From Enterobacter wuhouensis (lineage in GTDB: Bacteria > Pseudomonadota > Gammaproteobacteria > Enterobacterales > Enterobacteriaceae), in contig NZ_SJOO01000006.1 of assembly GCF_004331265.1 (NCBI RefSeq), positions 62,001 through 126,000 of the forward strand: DNA of 64,000 nt, given 5' to 3'. This document shows, piece after piece, positions 1 through 8,199 of this stretch (position 1 is its first letter; each line of letters starts with the position of its first letter). The translations under genes were made by a program, and so were the position numbers. The notes under the pieces were generated by a model. That model had not been told where the DNA came from. It searched no databases and was given only the letters and a program-made list of their open reading frames with translations.

Positions 1-1
1 G

Positions 2-115
2 AACGATTTTGCACAGCCGAAGGCGGTGCGCGATAAGTTCCTGATCGCGCTTGCTGTTCTCTCGCTGTCATTGTTGTTTGCGGTAACCCACATTCAACAA
101 ATTTTGCAGTTGTAG
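2..115 (+). CDS. yidG: YidG family inner-membrane protein, C-terminal end (partial)
   Basis: The frame is open from the window edge and ends at TAG 113-115, giving the last 37 residues of a protein that begins upstream. The residues VRDKFLIALAVLSLSLLFAV followed by a T-H-I motif closely match the C-terminus of E. coli YidG as I remember it, a small DUF202-type membrane protein. The piece contains one hydrophobic segment near the end. In E. coli yidG lies on the same side of emrD, so position supports the call. Function of YidG is not established. A REP element begins immediately before the stop codon. Confidence 0.75.
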   Translation, partial: NDFAQPKAVRDKFLIALAVLSLSLLFAVTHIQQILQL

Positions 116-143
116 GCCGGGTAAGGCGCAGCCGCCACCCGGC
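112..143. repeat. REP element between yidG and dsdA
   Basis: A GTAGGCCGGGTAAGGCGCAG...CCACCCGGC hairpin, the typical enterobacterial repetitive extragenic palindrome. It starts inside the yidG stop region and sits between the convergent 3' ends of yidG and dsdA. Near-identical copies lie at 31713-31742, 37879-37910 and 48287-48316. Confidence 0.85.
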
Positions 144-147
144 ATAA

Positions 148-1434
148 TTACTTCCCTTTCGCCAGATACTTCGCCATCTCGTCTTCCGGCACCATCCCGC
201 CGCCGGTCGCCCACACCAGGTGGGTAACGTTGGTATGCGAATGAACGCGCAGCGGCCCGGCCATCCCCGCCAGCGCCGACGGCTCCAGACGAATGCCTTC
301 CGCCTGCGCCAGCCAACCGAGCATATCGTACATGCTCTGGTCGGAAAGCGTATAGAACCCGTCGAGCAGGCGTTCCATCGCGCGGCCCACAAAGCCGGAT
401 GCCCGCCCAACCGCCAGACCGTCCGCCGCCGTCACGTTATCAATCCCCAGATCCTGCACGGCAATTTCATCGTGCAGGCCCGTATAAACCCCCAGCAGCA
501 TGCACGGGGAGTGCGTTGGCTCCGCAAAGAAGCAGTGGACGTTATCGCCGAAGGCCAGCTTCAGGCCAAACGCCACGCCGCCGGGACCGCCGCCGACGCC
601 GCACGGCAGGTAGACGTACAGGGGATGATCCGCATCCACCACCCGGCCCTGTTCGGCAAACTGCGCCTTCAGGCGCTCGCCTGCAACGGCATAGCCCAGG
701 AATAAGGTGCGGGAATTTTCATCGTCGATGAAGAAACAGTTCGGATCGCTTTCCGCCGCTTTTCGTCCCTGCTCCACCGCCACGCCGTAATCCTGTTCAT
801 ATTCCACGACGATGACGCCGTGGCTGCGCAGTTTGGCTTTCTTCCACTCGCGGGCGTCGGCAGACATATGTACCGTCACCTTAAAACCGATGCGTGCGCT
901 CATAATGCCGATGGACATCCCGAGGTTGCCGGTTGAGCCCACCGCAATGCTGTACTGGCTGAAGAAGTCCTTAAAGCGCGGCTCCAGCAGAATGCTGTAG
1001 TCGTCTTCGGTGCTCAGCAACCCGGCGTCCAGCGCCAGTTTCTCGGCGTGGGTCAGCACCTCGTAGATGCCGCCGCGCGCTTTAATCGAGCCGGAAATCG
1101 GCAGATGGCTGTCTTTTTTCAGCAGCAGCGTGCCGGGAATAGACTTCGCAGATTCTTTCTCCAGCCGCGCCTGCATTGCCGGGATCGCGACCAGCTCGGA
1201 TTCAATAATCCCGCCCGTTGCCGCCGTTTCCGGGAAGGCTTTCGCCAGATACGGCGCGAAGCGTTTCAGGCGAGCGTGCGCGTCGTCCACGTCGGCTTTG
1301 GTCAGCCCTACGTACGGCAACCCTTCCGCAAGCGTCGTGGTGCGCGGGTTTAGCCAGGTGGTTTCTTTCAGGGCAATCAGATCCTCAACCAGAGGAAACT
1401 GTGCGGTTAACGTGGTGATAGTTGCGTTTTCCAT
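148..1434 (-). CDS. dsdA: D-serine ammonia-lyase DsdA
   Basis: Pyridoxal-phosphate enzyme that deaminates D-serine to pyruvate and ammonia in the cytoplasm. The start at 1434 gives a protein beginning MENAT, as in E. coli DsdA; the open frame extends further upstream but without homology. The PLP lysine is K118 in the motif SGSIKARGG, and the phosphate-binding loop is CGVGGGPGG. The protein has 428 residues. Compared with my recollection of E. coli DsdA (about 442) it lacks roughly 14 residues just before the final [10 protein letters not shown] block. dsdC is divergent upstream. The permease gene dsdX, which sits between dsdC and dsdA in E. coli, is absent here. Confidence 0.95.
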   Translation of the reverse strand: MENATITTLTAQFPLVEDLIALKETTWLNPRTTTLAEGLPYVGLTKADVDDAHARLKRFAPYLAKAFPETAATGGIIESELVAIPAMQARLEKESAKSIPGTLLLKKDSHLPISGSIKARGGIYEVLTHAEKLALDAGLLSTEDDYSILLEPRFKDFFSQYSIAVGSTGNLGMSIGIMSARIGFKVTVHMSADAREWKKAKLRSHGVIVVEYEQDYGVAVEQGRKAAESDPNCFFIDDENSRTLFLGYAVAGERLKAQFAEQGRVVDADHPLYVYLPCGVGGGPGGVAFGLKLAFGDNVHCFFAEPTHSPCMLLGVYTGLHDEIAVQDLGIDNVTAADGLAVGRASGFVGRAMERLLDGFYTLSDQSMYDMLGWLAQAEGIRLEPSALAGMAGPLRVHSHTNVTHLVWATGGGMVPEDEMAKYLAKGK

Positions 1435-1727
1435 AGTACGTCTCTTCGCGCTCAGATAATGAAGGAAAGCAGGAATGTGCCGCCAGGTGCAAGCTCCGAG
1501 GCGATAAACCTCGCCGTCGTCATATCTCACCTCACCCTTATGTCATCTGTGGGTATTGGACGAAAAAACGGCGTGGGCTGACAAGCGATATAAATTGGCG
1601 TTCAGGTGAGCCAGATTGGATCAACTGAGTGACTGCGCTCAAAAAAGCGCACTTAATCCGTATTAGGTTCACATAAATTCACCCTTGAGCGGTATGCTGA
1701 GCGCAGAAACCACGCGCGAGAATTGTG
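1435..1727. promoter_or_regulatory. Divergent dsdA / dsdC control region
   Basis: A 293-base intergenic region holds the back-to-back promoters of dsdA and dsdC, so DsdC sites are expected here. The sequence shows a perfect inverted repeat TGCGCT-N6-AGCGCA at 1634-1651. DsdC sites are not defined well enough for me to assign it. No other gene is visible. Confidence 0.5.
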
Positions 1728-2654
1728 ATGACCGATGCAAATGAAGCCAGAAACCGGCTATTAAACGGCTGCCAGCTGTCGAAAATGTACACCTTTGAAG
1801 TGGCCGCCCGGCATGAGTCCTTCGCCCTGGCGGCGGCGGAGCTGTCGCTCAGCCCCAGCGCGGTGAGCCACCGCATCAACCTGCTGGAAGAGGAGCTGGG
1901 TATTCAGCTGTTCGTCCGCTCGCACCGTAAAGTCGAGCTGACGCAAGAAGGGAAGCGCGTTTACTGGACGCTAAGATCGTCCCTCGACACCCTGAATCAG
2001 GAGATCCTGGATATCAAAAACCAGGCGCTCTCCGGCACGCTGACGGTCTACTCCCGCCCGTCGATTGCCCAGTGCTTGCTGGTGCCCATGCTGGGGGATT
2101 TTACCCGCCGCTATCCGTCGATTTCACTTACCATCCTGACCGGCAATGATTACGTTAACATGCAGCGAACGGGCGTCGATCTGGCGCTCTATTTCGACGA
2201 TACGCCGCCAAACCACCTCTCTCATCACTTCCTGATGGACGAGGAGATTTTGCCGGTCTGCTCACCGCGGTATGCCCGCGAGCATGAACTGCTGAAAAAC
2301 CCCGATAACCTCAGCCACTGCACGCTGTTGCACGACCGTCAGGCCTGGAGCAATGATTCCGGTACGGACGAGTGGCTGAGCTGGGCACAGCATTTTGCGG
2401 TGAATATGCCGCCATCGTCGGGCATTGGTTTCGATCGTTCCGATTTAGCGATTATTGCGGCCATCAACCACGTTGGCGTCGCGATGGGCAGAAAGCGGCT
2501 GGTGCAGAAACGGCTGGAACGAGGCGAGCTGATCGCCCCGTTCGGTGAAAAGACCCTGAAATGTCATCAGCACTACTATATCTCGACGCTTTCTGGCCGC
2601 CAGTGGCCGAAAATAGACGCCTTTATCGGCTGGCTGCGAGTGCTGGCAGGTTGA
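1728..2654 (+). CDS. dsdC: LysR-type activator DsdC
   Basis: D-serine-responsive transcription activator of dsdA. The N-terminal winged helix-turn-helix carries SFALAAAELSLSPSAVSHRI at about residues 31-50, followed by the LysR effector domain. It matches E. coli DsdC along its whole length, including LFVRSHRKVELTQEGKRVYW and the SNDSGTDEWLSWAQH block. The ATG at 1728 is preferred to the in-frame GTG at 1725 directly before it. The protein is 308 residues, the normal length. Divergent orientation to dsdA is the usual arrangement. Confidence 0.93.
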   Translation: MTDANEARNRLLNGCQLSKMYTFEVAARHESFALAAAELSLSPSAVSHRINLLEEELGIQLFVRSHRKVELTQEGKRVYWTLRSSLDTLNQEILDIKNQALSGTLTVYSRPSIAQCLLVPMLGDFTRRYPSISLTILTGNDYVNMQRTGVDLALYFDDTPPNHLSHHFLMDEEILPVCSPRYAREHELLKNPDNLSHCTLLHDRQAWSNDSGTDEWLSWAQHFAVNMPPSSGIGFDRSDLAIIAAINHVGVAMGRKRLVQKRLERGELIAPFGEKTLKCHQHYYISTLSGRQWPKIDAFIGWLRVLAG

Positions 2655-2738
2655 AGAATTATTACGCTTTCGCTCTACACCAAATATGAAAAAGCGTGCT
2701 AAATACAGGTAATGCTTTCGATTTATCCAGGGTAAACC

Positions 2739-3827
2739 GTGTTCAAGCCTTTCATTGCCACTGCCTTACTGATTGCCTCCGGCTGGGCCATTGCCGCTGA
2801 GCCGCCGCTGACGGCTGCCCGTTACGCGCAGAAGCTGGGCGTGGGAATGGATGTCGACTGGGCGCGCACCGAGCGCGGCATTCGCGAGTTCGACCCGCTG
2901 GTGGTGCGTGATTTTCGCGCAAAAGGGATCACCCACGTGCGCATTCGCGTGGCCGATGAGCCTACAGAAGCGCGGCTGATCCATCTGCGCAAGCTGGTAG
3001 AAGCCTGCGAGCAGTACGGCGTGATCCCGATAGTCGCTTATCAGGCAGATGAATACAAAAACGACCCGAAACCCGATAACGAGAAAGAGGTGGTTAACTG
3101 GTGGATTGCCGTGGCGCACTATTTCGGCCAACGCTCACCGCTGCTGGGTTTCGATCTGATCTACGAGCCTGCGGATAAGCTCAACCACAACGCGGCATCG
3201 CTTAACCGGGTGTATGAGAAAGCGATCAAAGATATTCATGCGATTAACCCGAACCGCATGATTTTTATCGCCCCTCGCCTGCGCGCCGCGCCGGAAGATT
3301 TATCCAGCCTGAAGTTGCCCGCGCGCAGCCAAAACTACCTGCTGGCGGAATGGCATATCTTCCCGTGGGGACCGTTGAAAAGTAACGGCAAATACCCGTG
3401 GACGTCGGGGACGCCAGCCGAGAAAGCGGCGATTCATAACCGCATCAATACGGCGCTGCGCTGGCAGCAAAAAACCGGGCACGTCAGCTGGGTTGGGGGC
3501 TGGGGCGTAGGGGAGTCAAATCATCTCACGCCAACGGCATCGCAAATGGCGTTCGCCACCTTTATGGCCTGCGAGCTGCAAAAGGCAAAAATCCCTTACG
3601 CGCTTAACGCGGATTTTCAGTTTTACGACGGGGAAGAGGGGGCCTGGCGACCCGCGCCAGAGCCGCTGCTGCAGACGATGATTTCGCCTGCGTGTGAAAA
3701 GCCCGGCGAGAAGCCGGGCCATCGTGCGGTTAAACCGGCTGCTCGTGATGCGGGACGCGCGACGCCAGCGGCAGCCAGCACAGTAAAATCAGCAGCCCCA
3801 TCAGCGTCATCAGTAACCCCAGGCTAG
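2739..3827 (+). CDS. Secreted GH5-like (cellulase-family) glycoside hydrolase with overrun C-terminus
   Basis: A signal peptide of about 20 residues (MFKPFIATALLIASGWAIA then AE) is followed by a TIM-barrel-like domain resembling glycoside hydrolase family 5. Candidate acid/base Glu is in LIYEPADKLN, where Y replaces the usual N of N-E-P. The candidate nucleophile Glu is in GGWGVGESN. Substrate is unknown. The recognisable domain ends near residue 320 (MISPAC). After that the frame continues through the emrD terminator hairpin and 98 bases of antisense emrD, giving a low-complexity tail rich in A, P and S. The tail is probably not functional; a lost stop or small frameshift near 3697 would explain it. 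Confidence 0.7.
   Translation: MFKPFIATALLIASGWAIAAEPPLTAARYAQKLGVGMDVDWARTERGIREFDPLVVRDFRAKGITHVRIRVADEPTEARLIHLRKLVEACEQYGVIPIVAYQADEYKNDPKPDNEKEVVNWWIAVAHYFGQRSPLLGFDLIYEPADKLNHNAASLNRVYEKAIKDIHAINPNRMIFIAPRLRAAPEDLSSLKLPARSQNYLLAEWHIFPWGPLKSNGKYPWTSGTPAEKAAIHNRINTALRWQQKTGHVSWVGGWGVGESNHLTPTASQMAFATFMACELQKAKIPYALNADFQFYDGEEGAWRPAPEPLLQTMISPACEKPGEKPGHRAVKPAARDAGRATPAAASTVKSAAPSASSVTPG
3697..3720 (-). terminator. Terminator hairpin after emrD
   Basis: The stem GCCCGGC-GAGAA-GCCGGGC (3701-3719) lies just past the emrD stop codon and is followed by TTTT on the minus strand. It also falls inside the plus-strand GH5-like open frame. Confidence 0.7.
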
Positions 3828-4914
3828 CCTGACCGGTTTGCGGCATCATCGCGGAAAGCCATGCCAGCGCGCCGGAGCCGATATTCTGCATACCGCCAAC
3901 CAGCGCGCCCGCCGTGCCTGCAAGGAACGGGAACGGCTCCATCGCGCCGCTGGTTGCCAGCGGGAACAGCATTCCCGCGCCGAAGAAAAACAGCGCCGCC
4001 GGGATGAGCAGCGTCCAGACCGTCATCACGCCGAACAGCCCCGGAAGCCACATCATCACGCCAGCCAGCAGGCAGCTAATTACCGATTGCCACATCAGCG
4101 TCGAGAAACGCTTGTTCGGACGTCCGGCAAACCACGCCCCGAAGAACGCCGCCGGGATCGGCAGAATAAACAGAATGCTCACCACCATGCTGCTCAGGCC
4201 AAGACCCGCGCCCAGCAGTACCCCGGAACAGGCTTCGAACACCGCGATACCGGCCAGGCCGCCGATCAGCATCAGCAGATAGCAGGTAAACGAGCCGTTA
4301 CCGAACAGCGTCTTATAGCTGGCGACAAGCTTCGTGCGCGGTGCGTCTTTTGGACGGGTTTCCGGCATCCAGCGCCCCATGCTGAAGGTGACAATCACGC
4401 ACAGCCCCAGCAGGAAGGCGTAGCAGGCGCGCCAGGACCACATCGTGTCCAGCAGGCCGCCAATCAGCGGGGCGAGAAGCGGGCTGACCAGAATGCCCAT
4501 ATTTAACAGGCTGTTGGCATGACGGAGCTGGGTGCCCTGATACATATCGCGCGGTAAGGTGCGCGCCATCACCCCGCCGACGCCGGTACCGACGCCCTGC
4601 AGGGCGCTGGCGGCAATCAGAACGGTCAGGTTATGGGTTGTCATCGCAATGACGGTGGCCACCATGAAAATGCTCATGCCTACCAGGATCACCGGTCGAC
4701 GCCCGACGCGGTCGGAGAGCGGTCCGTAGATGAGTTGCGAAACGCCATAGGTCAGCAGATACGCTGCCATCACGCTTTGCACCGCGCCCTCGCGGACGTT
4801 CAATTCCTTCGCCATGTCGGCGATCGCCGGGATGTAGATGGTTTGCGCCATCTGACCGACGGCCACCAGCAACACCAGCATCAACAATAAGTTAACGTTC
4901 CTTTGTTTTTTCAT
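3730..4914 (-). CDS. emrD: Multidrug efflux MFS transporter EmrD
   Basis: Proton-driven 12-TM exporter of the DHA1 family; in E. coli it exports uncouplers and amphipathic compounds. The start at 4914 (MKKQRNVNLLLMLVLLVAVG) gives 394 residues, exactly the E. coli length. The open frame extends further upstream without homology. The MFS loop motif GPLSDRVGRRPV lies between TM2 and TM3, and the motif RTLPRDMYQGTQLRHANSLL matches EmrD. The gene keeps the E. coli position between yidG and tisB. The convergent GH5-like frame overlaps its 3' end. Confidence 0.96.
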   Translation of the reverse strand: MKKQRNVNLLLMLVLLVAVGQMAQTIYIPAIADMAKELNVREGAVQSVMAAYLLTYGVSQLIYGPLSDRVGRRPVILVGMSIFMVATVIAMTTHNLTVLIAASALQGVGTGVGGVMARTLPRDMYQGTQLRHANSLLNMGILVSPLLAPLIGGLLDTMWSWRACYAFLLGLCVIVTFSMGRWMPETRPKDAPRTKLVASYKTLFGNGSFTCYLLMLIGGLAGIAVFEACSGVLLGAGLGLSSMVVSILFILPIPAAFFGAWFAGRPNKRFSTLMWQSVISCLLAGVMMWLPGLFGVMTVWTLLIPAALFFFGAGMLFPLATSGAMEPFPFLAGTAGALVGGMQNIGSGALAWLSAMMPQTGQASLGLLMTLMGLLILLCWLPLASRVPHHEQPV

Positions 4915-5089
4915 GTCGCTGAATACTTTTGCCAAAAGAGAAAAATGAAGAATAAGTGACTGCGCATTCCCATAAATGCGCGAGGAATCTACCACAGTGA
5001 GATGACAATTTAAGCATTGTCGTGGTGAATGAAAAAACCGTGAAAGGCAGGATTTGTAAACAAGATCGGCAACTAATGTTGCCAGTGAT

Positions 5090-5923
5090 TTACGCCAGGC
5101 GCAGCAGAATGGCGCCGCCGGCAATACCCAATGCCGCCGCGATGCGCAGACCGGCAACCTTCTCTTTTAAAAGCAAAAATGCGATCAGCGCGCCAAAGAG
5201 AATCGAGGTTTCACGCAGCGCGGCGACCACCGCCAGCGGTGCCTGCGTCATGGCCCAGAGCGCCAGACCGTATGAGCCCATCGTGCCGACGCCGCCGAGC
5301 AGCCCCTTTTTCCAGTGCAGGCGCAGGTAGCTGGCGGCTTCGCGTCGACGCGCCACCATCGCCCAGCCGAGCAGGCAGAAGCCATTCATAAAGAAGGTCC
5401 AAAGCGTATAGCCCAGCGCGGTGTCGGACAGCCGCACGCCCGTACCGTCCACCAGCGTATAGCCCGCGATAAAACAGGCATTAAGCAGTGCCAGCCAGAT
5501 CCCCTTGCGTGACTGCAAACGGCCGGTCATCGCCATCGCCAGAATCGACAGGCAGATCGTGCCAATGCCGGCCCAGGCGAGCCCTGAGAGGCTATCCCCG
5601 AGCGCCAGTACGCTGATCAGCGCCACCAGCAGCGGGGCCGTACCGCGCATCAGGGGATAGGTCTGGCTCATATCCGATACCTGATACGTCTTGGCGACCA
5701 GTACCGTATACACCACCTGTAGGGCGCAGGAGACAATTAAAAACGGCCAGCTTGCGGCAGAAGGCTGCGGAGAGAAGGGGAGCAGCACCAGGGCAATCAG
5801 CGTGGCGGAGCCGCTGACGCTGATTGCGGAATAGAGCTTGTCCGTTCCGGCCTTAACGATGGCGTTCCAGCTGGCATGCAGCAGCGCGGCGAACAGCAAA
5901 ATGCAGAAAACGGTGATGGTCAT
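5090..5923 (-). CDS. EamA/DMT-family transporter
   Basis: A 277-residue protein with about ten hydrophobic helices in two EamA-type halves. Typical elements are the N-terminal ALLHASWNAIVKAG and the conserved YPLMRGTAPLLVALI in the middle. It is a drug/metabolite-superfamily permease of the inner membrane; the substrate cannot be told from sequence. The next minus-strand gene (emrD) begins 175 bases further on, so it is probably an independent unit. Confidence 0.8.
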   Translation of the reverse strand: MTITVFCILLFAALLHASWNAIVKAGTDKLYSAISVSGSATLIALVLLPFSPQPSAASWPFLIVSCALQVVYTVLVAKTYQVSDMSQTYPLMRGTAPLLVALISVLALGDSLSGLAWAGIGTICLSILAMAMTGRLQSRKGIWLALLNACFIAGYTLVDGTGVRLSDTALGYTLWTFFMNGFCLLGWAMVARRREAASYLRLHWKKGLLGGVGTMGSYGLALWAMTQAPLAVVAALRETSILFGALIAFLLLKEKVAGLRIAAALGIAGGAILLRLA

Positions 5924-5985
5924 GGCGTATCGGATGGTGAGTTGTCATCCAACTGTAACATTCAGGCTCTGATGCTGCCAGCCGG

Positions 5986-6432
5986 TTACACCGCGCAAAA
6001 AAGACGGTGCGTCACCCGCGGTTCGTCCGACACCAGCGTAAAACCGGCGCTATGATAGAACCCGTAGGCGGCGTCCGGCGCATGGGTATTGAGGAAATCA
6101 AACCAGATGCTGGCATCGGCCATCACCACGGTTAACAGCTGCTTGCCGATGCCCAGTCCGCGGCACTTCTCGCTGACGTAGAGATGGCGAATACGCCCGG
6201 CGCGCGGCTGCTGGCTGAACGGATCGCGGTTGAGACCGCACACGCCTACCAGCCTGCCGTTGAGAAACGCGCCCAGCAGCTTTTCACCCGGCGCGTTAAA
6301 GCGGTTCTCACCCCGCTGCCAGTTTTCTTCCAGCCTGCGCAGCATGTTGAAATTCAACGCGATACTCTCGGCCTTCAGGGCGATATACCCTGGCTCGTCA
6401 GGCGTAACAGGCTCAATTAACAGACGCGACAT
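5986..6432 (-). CDS. GNAT family N-acetyltransferase
   Basis: A 148-residue protein with the GNAT acetyl-CoA-binding motif IRHLYVSEKCRGLGIGKQLL (R-G-L-G-I-G phosphate loop) and the later YGFYHSAGF block. The acceptor substrate is unknown. It lies between the tisB terminator and the DMT transporter gene on the same strand, 20 bases from the terminator hairpin. Confidence 0.82.
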   Translation of the reverse strand: MSRLLIEPVTPDEPGYIALKAESIALNFNMLRRLEENWQRGENRFNAPGEKLLGAFLNGRLVGVCGLNRDPFSQQPRAGRIRHLYVSEKCRGLGIGKQLLTVVMADASIWFDFLNTHAPDAAYGFYHSAGFTLVSDEPRVTHRLFCAV

Positions 6433-6451
6433 AGCATTCCCTCGTTATTAA

Positions 6452-6475
6452 AGAGGGGCGGTTGCCCGCCCCTCT
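6452..6475 (-). terminator. tisAB transcript terminator
   Basis: A 10-bp perfect stem AGAGGGGCGG / CCGCCCCTCT with a 4-base loop, 21 bases after the tisB stop codon. Read on the minus strand it ends in a short T run, so it is the likely end of the tisAB mRNA. Confidence 0.75.
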
Positions 6476-6496
6476 CAGGTGCGACTTGAACCTGAA

Positions 6497-6586
6497 TCAC
6501 CGAACGTATTTCAGGACAGCATCAAGCAGTTGCAGTACAGCAACAATGAGTTTGAGGATAAGTATCACCATATCCACGATGCCCAT
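6497..6586 (-). CDS. tisB: TisB, SOS-induced type I membrane toxin
   Basis: A 29-residue hydrophobic peptide, MGIVDMVILILKLIVAVLQL continuing LDAVLKYVR, nearly identical to E. coli TisB (I see about seven substitutions against the sequence I remember). TisB inserts into the inner membrane as an amphipathic helix, collapses the proton-motive force and promotes persister formation after DNA damage. A strong AAGGAG lies seven bases before the ATG. The gene is within the LexA-controlled tisAB transcript and sits between emrD and istR/ivbL as in E. coli. It is too short for ordinary gene calling. Confidence 0.95.
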   Translation of the reverse strand: MGIVDMVILILKLIVAVLQLLDAVLKYVR

Positions 6587-6657
6587 ACGCGTCTCCTTTT
6601 GGTTCAAAGGAGCACGATGCTGGCGTACCTTTCCGCCGCCTGTGGCCAGCACCTGGA

Positions 6658-6675
6658 TTGACGTAACACAGTGTG
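6658..6675 (-). promoter_or_regulatory. IstR-1 target site in the tisAB leader mRNA
   Basis: The 18 bases TTGACGTAACACAGTGTG here are identical to the 5' part of IstR-1 at 6905-6922. Because tisAB is read from the other strand, its mRNA carries the exact complement. In E. coli this pairing blocks the ribosome standby site and leads to RNase III cleavage of the active mRNA. Confidence 0.9.
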
Positions 6676-6776
6676 CTCACTTCAGGGGGTTAAGGCACTG
6701 ACGGCACCACCCGTTTCAGCCAGGACTTCGTTGCGCCGGTAGAACTGCGGCCCCCTCGCTCACTGCGAACACCCTC

Positions 6777-6808
6777 AGTATAGATAAATACTGTATGCAT
6801 GAACAGTA
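6777..6808 (-). promoter_or_regulatory. tisAB promoter with LexA (SOS) box
   Basis: A LexA box CTGTATGCATGAACAG is at 6791-6806, matching CTGT-N8-ACAG with TA on both flanks. On the minus strand a -35 TGTTCA (6805-6800) overlaps it and a -10 TATACT (6782-6777) follows at 17 bases. LexA binding would therefore block the promoter directly. In E. coli the same box also controls the longer IstR-2 transcript on the other strand. Confidence 0.93.
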
Positions 6809-6891
6809 TTTTATGGACAAAAACGTGAAGCCGATCCATACTCAAAAACGTCAAAATCCGTGCCTGAATTGCGCGTTCGTCTGCGATCGCG

Positions 6892-6897
6892 TATACT
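6892..6897 (+). promoter_or_regulatory. istR-1 promoter -10 element
   Basis: TATACT lies seven bases before the expected IstR-1 start at about 6904. IstR-1 is constitutive in E. coli; there is no LexA box overlapping this promoter. Confidence 0.7.
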
Positions 6898-6903
6898 TTT
6901 TGC

Positions 6904-6979
6904 GTTGACGTAACACAGTGTGTTCTGCGGCGACCAACCGCAAAACCCTGATAAAAACCTCGCTTAGGCGGGGTTTTTT
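6904..6979 (+). ncRNA. istR: IstR-1 antitoxin small RNA
   Basis: The start GTTGACGTAACACAGTGTG is followed by a TGCGG...CCGCA stem and then by a Rho-independent terminator at 6955-6979 (AAACCTCGC-TTAG-GCGGGGTTT and a T run). This order and much of the sequence match E. coli IstR-1 as I remember it, about 75 nucleotides. The 5' end base-pairs with the tisAB leader (18 perfect bases), preventing TisB synthesis in undamaged cells. Confidence 0.93.
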
Positions 6980-7289
6980 GTTTTCTGGTCTGCCCAAAAA
7001 ACTGCTGGATAAGCGAGGGTTCAGCTATTTGGCTTCGCGGTGAACTGGTTAGGATCGCATAAGATAGGTATTAGACTCATTTTGTAAAGATAGCACTACT
7101 AAATGTGTGAACTAATATAAACCGCTAATTCCCTTCAAGTAATTAAGGTGTTTCGTTAATAACCGTAATAAATAAAATCGGAGTAACTTATTTTTTATGT
7201 GAATGTTTATGTAAGGGATTTTTACAGGTTTGAATTTCTGGATTTTTCAATGTATATTTTTATAGCCGCAATCATTGTATGGATACATT
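6980..7289. other. AT-rich junction between istR and the Hcp island
   Basis: About 310 bases with no gene. Base composition drops sharply to AT-rich after 7070, marking the left edge of foreign-looking DNA. A promoter at 7230-7258 is the only element I can support. Confidence 0.5.
7230..7258 (+). promoter_or_regulatory. Candidate promoter of the Hcp island
   Basis: TTGAAT (7230-7235), 17-base spacer, TATATT (7253-7258), about 30 bases before the first gene of the island. This is a good sigma-70 match. Confidence 0.5.
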
Positions 7290-8003
7290 ATGCAAGCGTC
7301 TGATTATTTAAAGATGAAGTTCCAGAGTGACAGGCAGTTGGCTATTTATGGACAGCAAGGTGCTGCAGGAGCATGGAGAGCATTAAAGGGGATCGGCTCT
7401 GATATTTACTCAGGAATTGAGCGTGTAAGTTGGTACTCATCATGCTTAATCCCCAGCTATCACGATGTGTGTGACGAGGTTCTCTCAGAAGAAAAGAGAA
7501 TGTACCTCTCAATTCTCTCGTTTTACCGTTATCGCGATGTAATAGCACACATGCTATACCTTTATTTTGAAAGTGTTATTACCGATTCTGAAAATGGAAA
7601 TGAACAAAATCGCGTTCGTAAGATGGATTCAAAAGTAACTGGGCTTGTTAATAACATACCGACCAACAAGGCCGCGCGTTTGGCGATAGCATGGGGGCTG
7701 GCCAAATACCTTTCCGAATCAGGCATACTCTCTGAAATCGTTGTTGAACGGCTTGCACGCCGCGTACCTAACGTTGTCATGGCGTTTCAACTGATTGGAA
7801 CGGAACAGAAGTGCGCTCTTGCTGCTCGTCGCCTGAAAACATTGGACCCAAAGTATTACGCCACCCTCTATGCCGCACAACTGGAGATGCTTTACTACTT
7901 TTTTGAGCCTTTCCTGTCTGAACTCATTAAGAAGGTGCAGTTGGGATTCTATAAGGATTTCGATGCAATTTATAACGACTTAAAGGGCAAGGGGCATGTT
8001 TAA
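7290..8003 (+). CDS. Unknown protein linked to orphan Hcp; possible type VI effector
   Basis: I do not recognise this 237-residue protein. The ATG at 7290 (MQASDYLKMKFQ) is preferred over the upstream in-frame TTG at 7275. It has a glycine/alanine stretch YGQQGAAGAWRALKGIG near the N-terminus and several hydrophobic, helix-prone segments, for example ARLAIAWGLAKYLSESG, but no clear signal peptide. The stop overlaps the next gene, a small two-helix membrane protein, and hcp follows, so the three form an operon. By position it could be an Hcp-delivered, membrane-acting toxin with the next gene as immunity; that is inference only. The DNA is AT-rich compared with the flanking core. Confidence 0.6.
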   Translation: MQASDYLKMKFQSDRQLAIYGQQGAAGAWRALKGIGSDIYSGIERVSWYSSCLIPSYHDVCDEVLSEEKRMYLSILSFYRYRDVIAHMLYLYFESVITDSENGNEQNRVRKMDSKVTGLVNNIPTNKAARLAIAWGLAKYLSESGILSEIVVERLARRVPNVVMAFQLIGTEQKCALAARRLKTLDPKYYATLYAAQLEMLYYFFEPFLSELIKKVQLGFYKDFDAIYNDLKGKGHV

Positions 8004-8178
8004 GAGCTTGCTATCAATTCTATTTTCGGATTTTTTATTCCCTGTTTATATTTTTGCGTGTGCCTCTTTATTTCTGTGGTTGTTGCCTGACCACTGGGTA
8101 TTACTAACATTCATTTCAATCATTGTATTTATTATTGTTCATCCGATAATTTTCGGCCGCTTTGATAAGTACGATTAA
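7996..8178 (+). CDS. Small two-helix membrane protein, possible immunity protein
   Basis: A 60-residue protein made almost entirely of two hydrophobic helices (about residues 12-30 and 34-52) with a short charged tail. It overlaps the end of the preceding gene by eight bases, implying coupled translation. Small membrane proteins often protect against pore-forming toxins, so an immunity role for the upstream protein is plausible but unproven. No family recognised. Confidence 0.6.
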   Translation: MFKSLLSILFSDFLFPVYIFACASLFLWLLPDHWVLLTFISIIVFIIVHPIIFGRFDKYD

Positions 8179-8199
8179 ATCTTATAAAAAGGATTTTTT

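Noticed and set aside
6658..6675. A possible second IstR-like small RNA
   Set aside because: Only the 18-base pairing region is repeated; there is no promoter or terminator after it. It is the target in tisAB.
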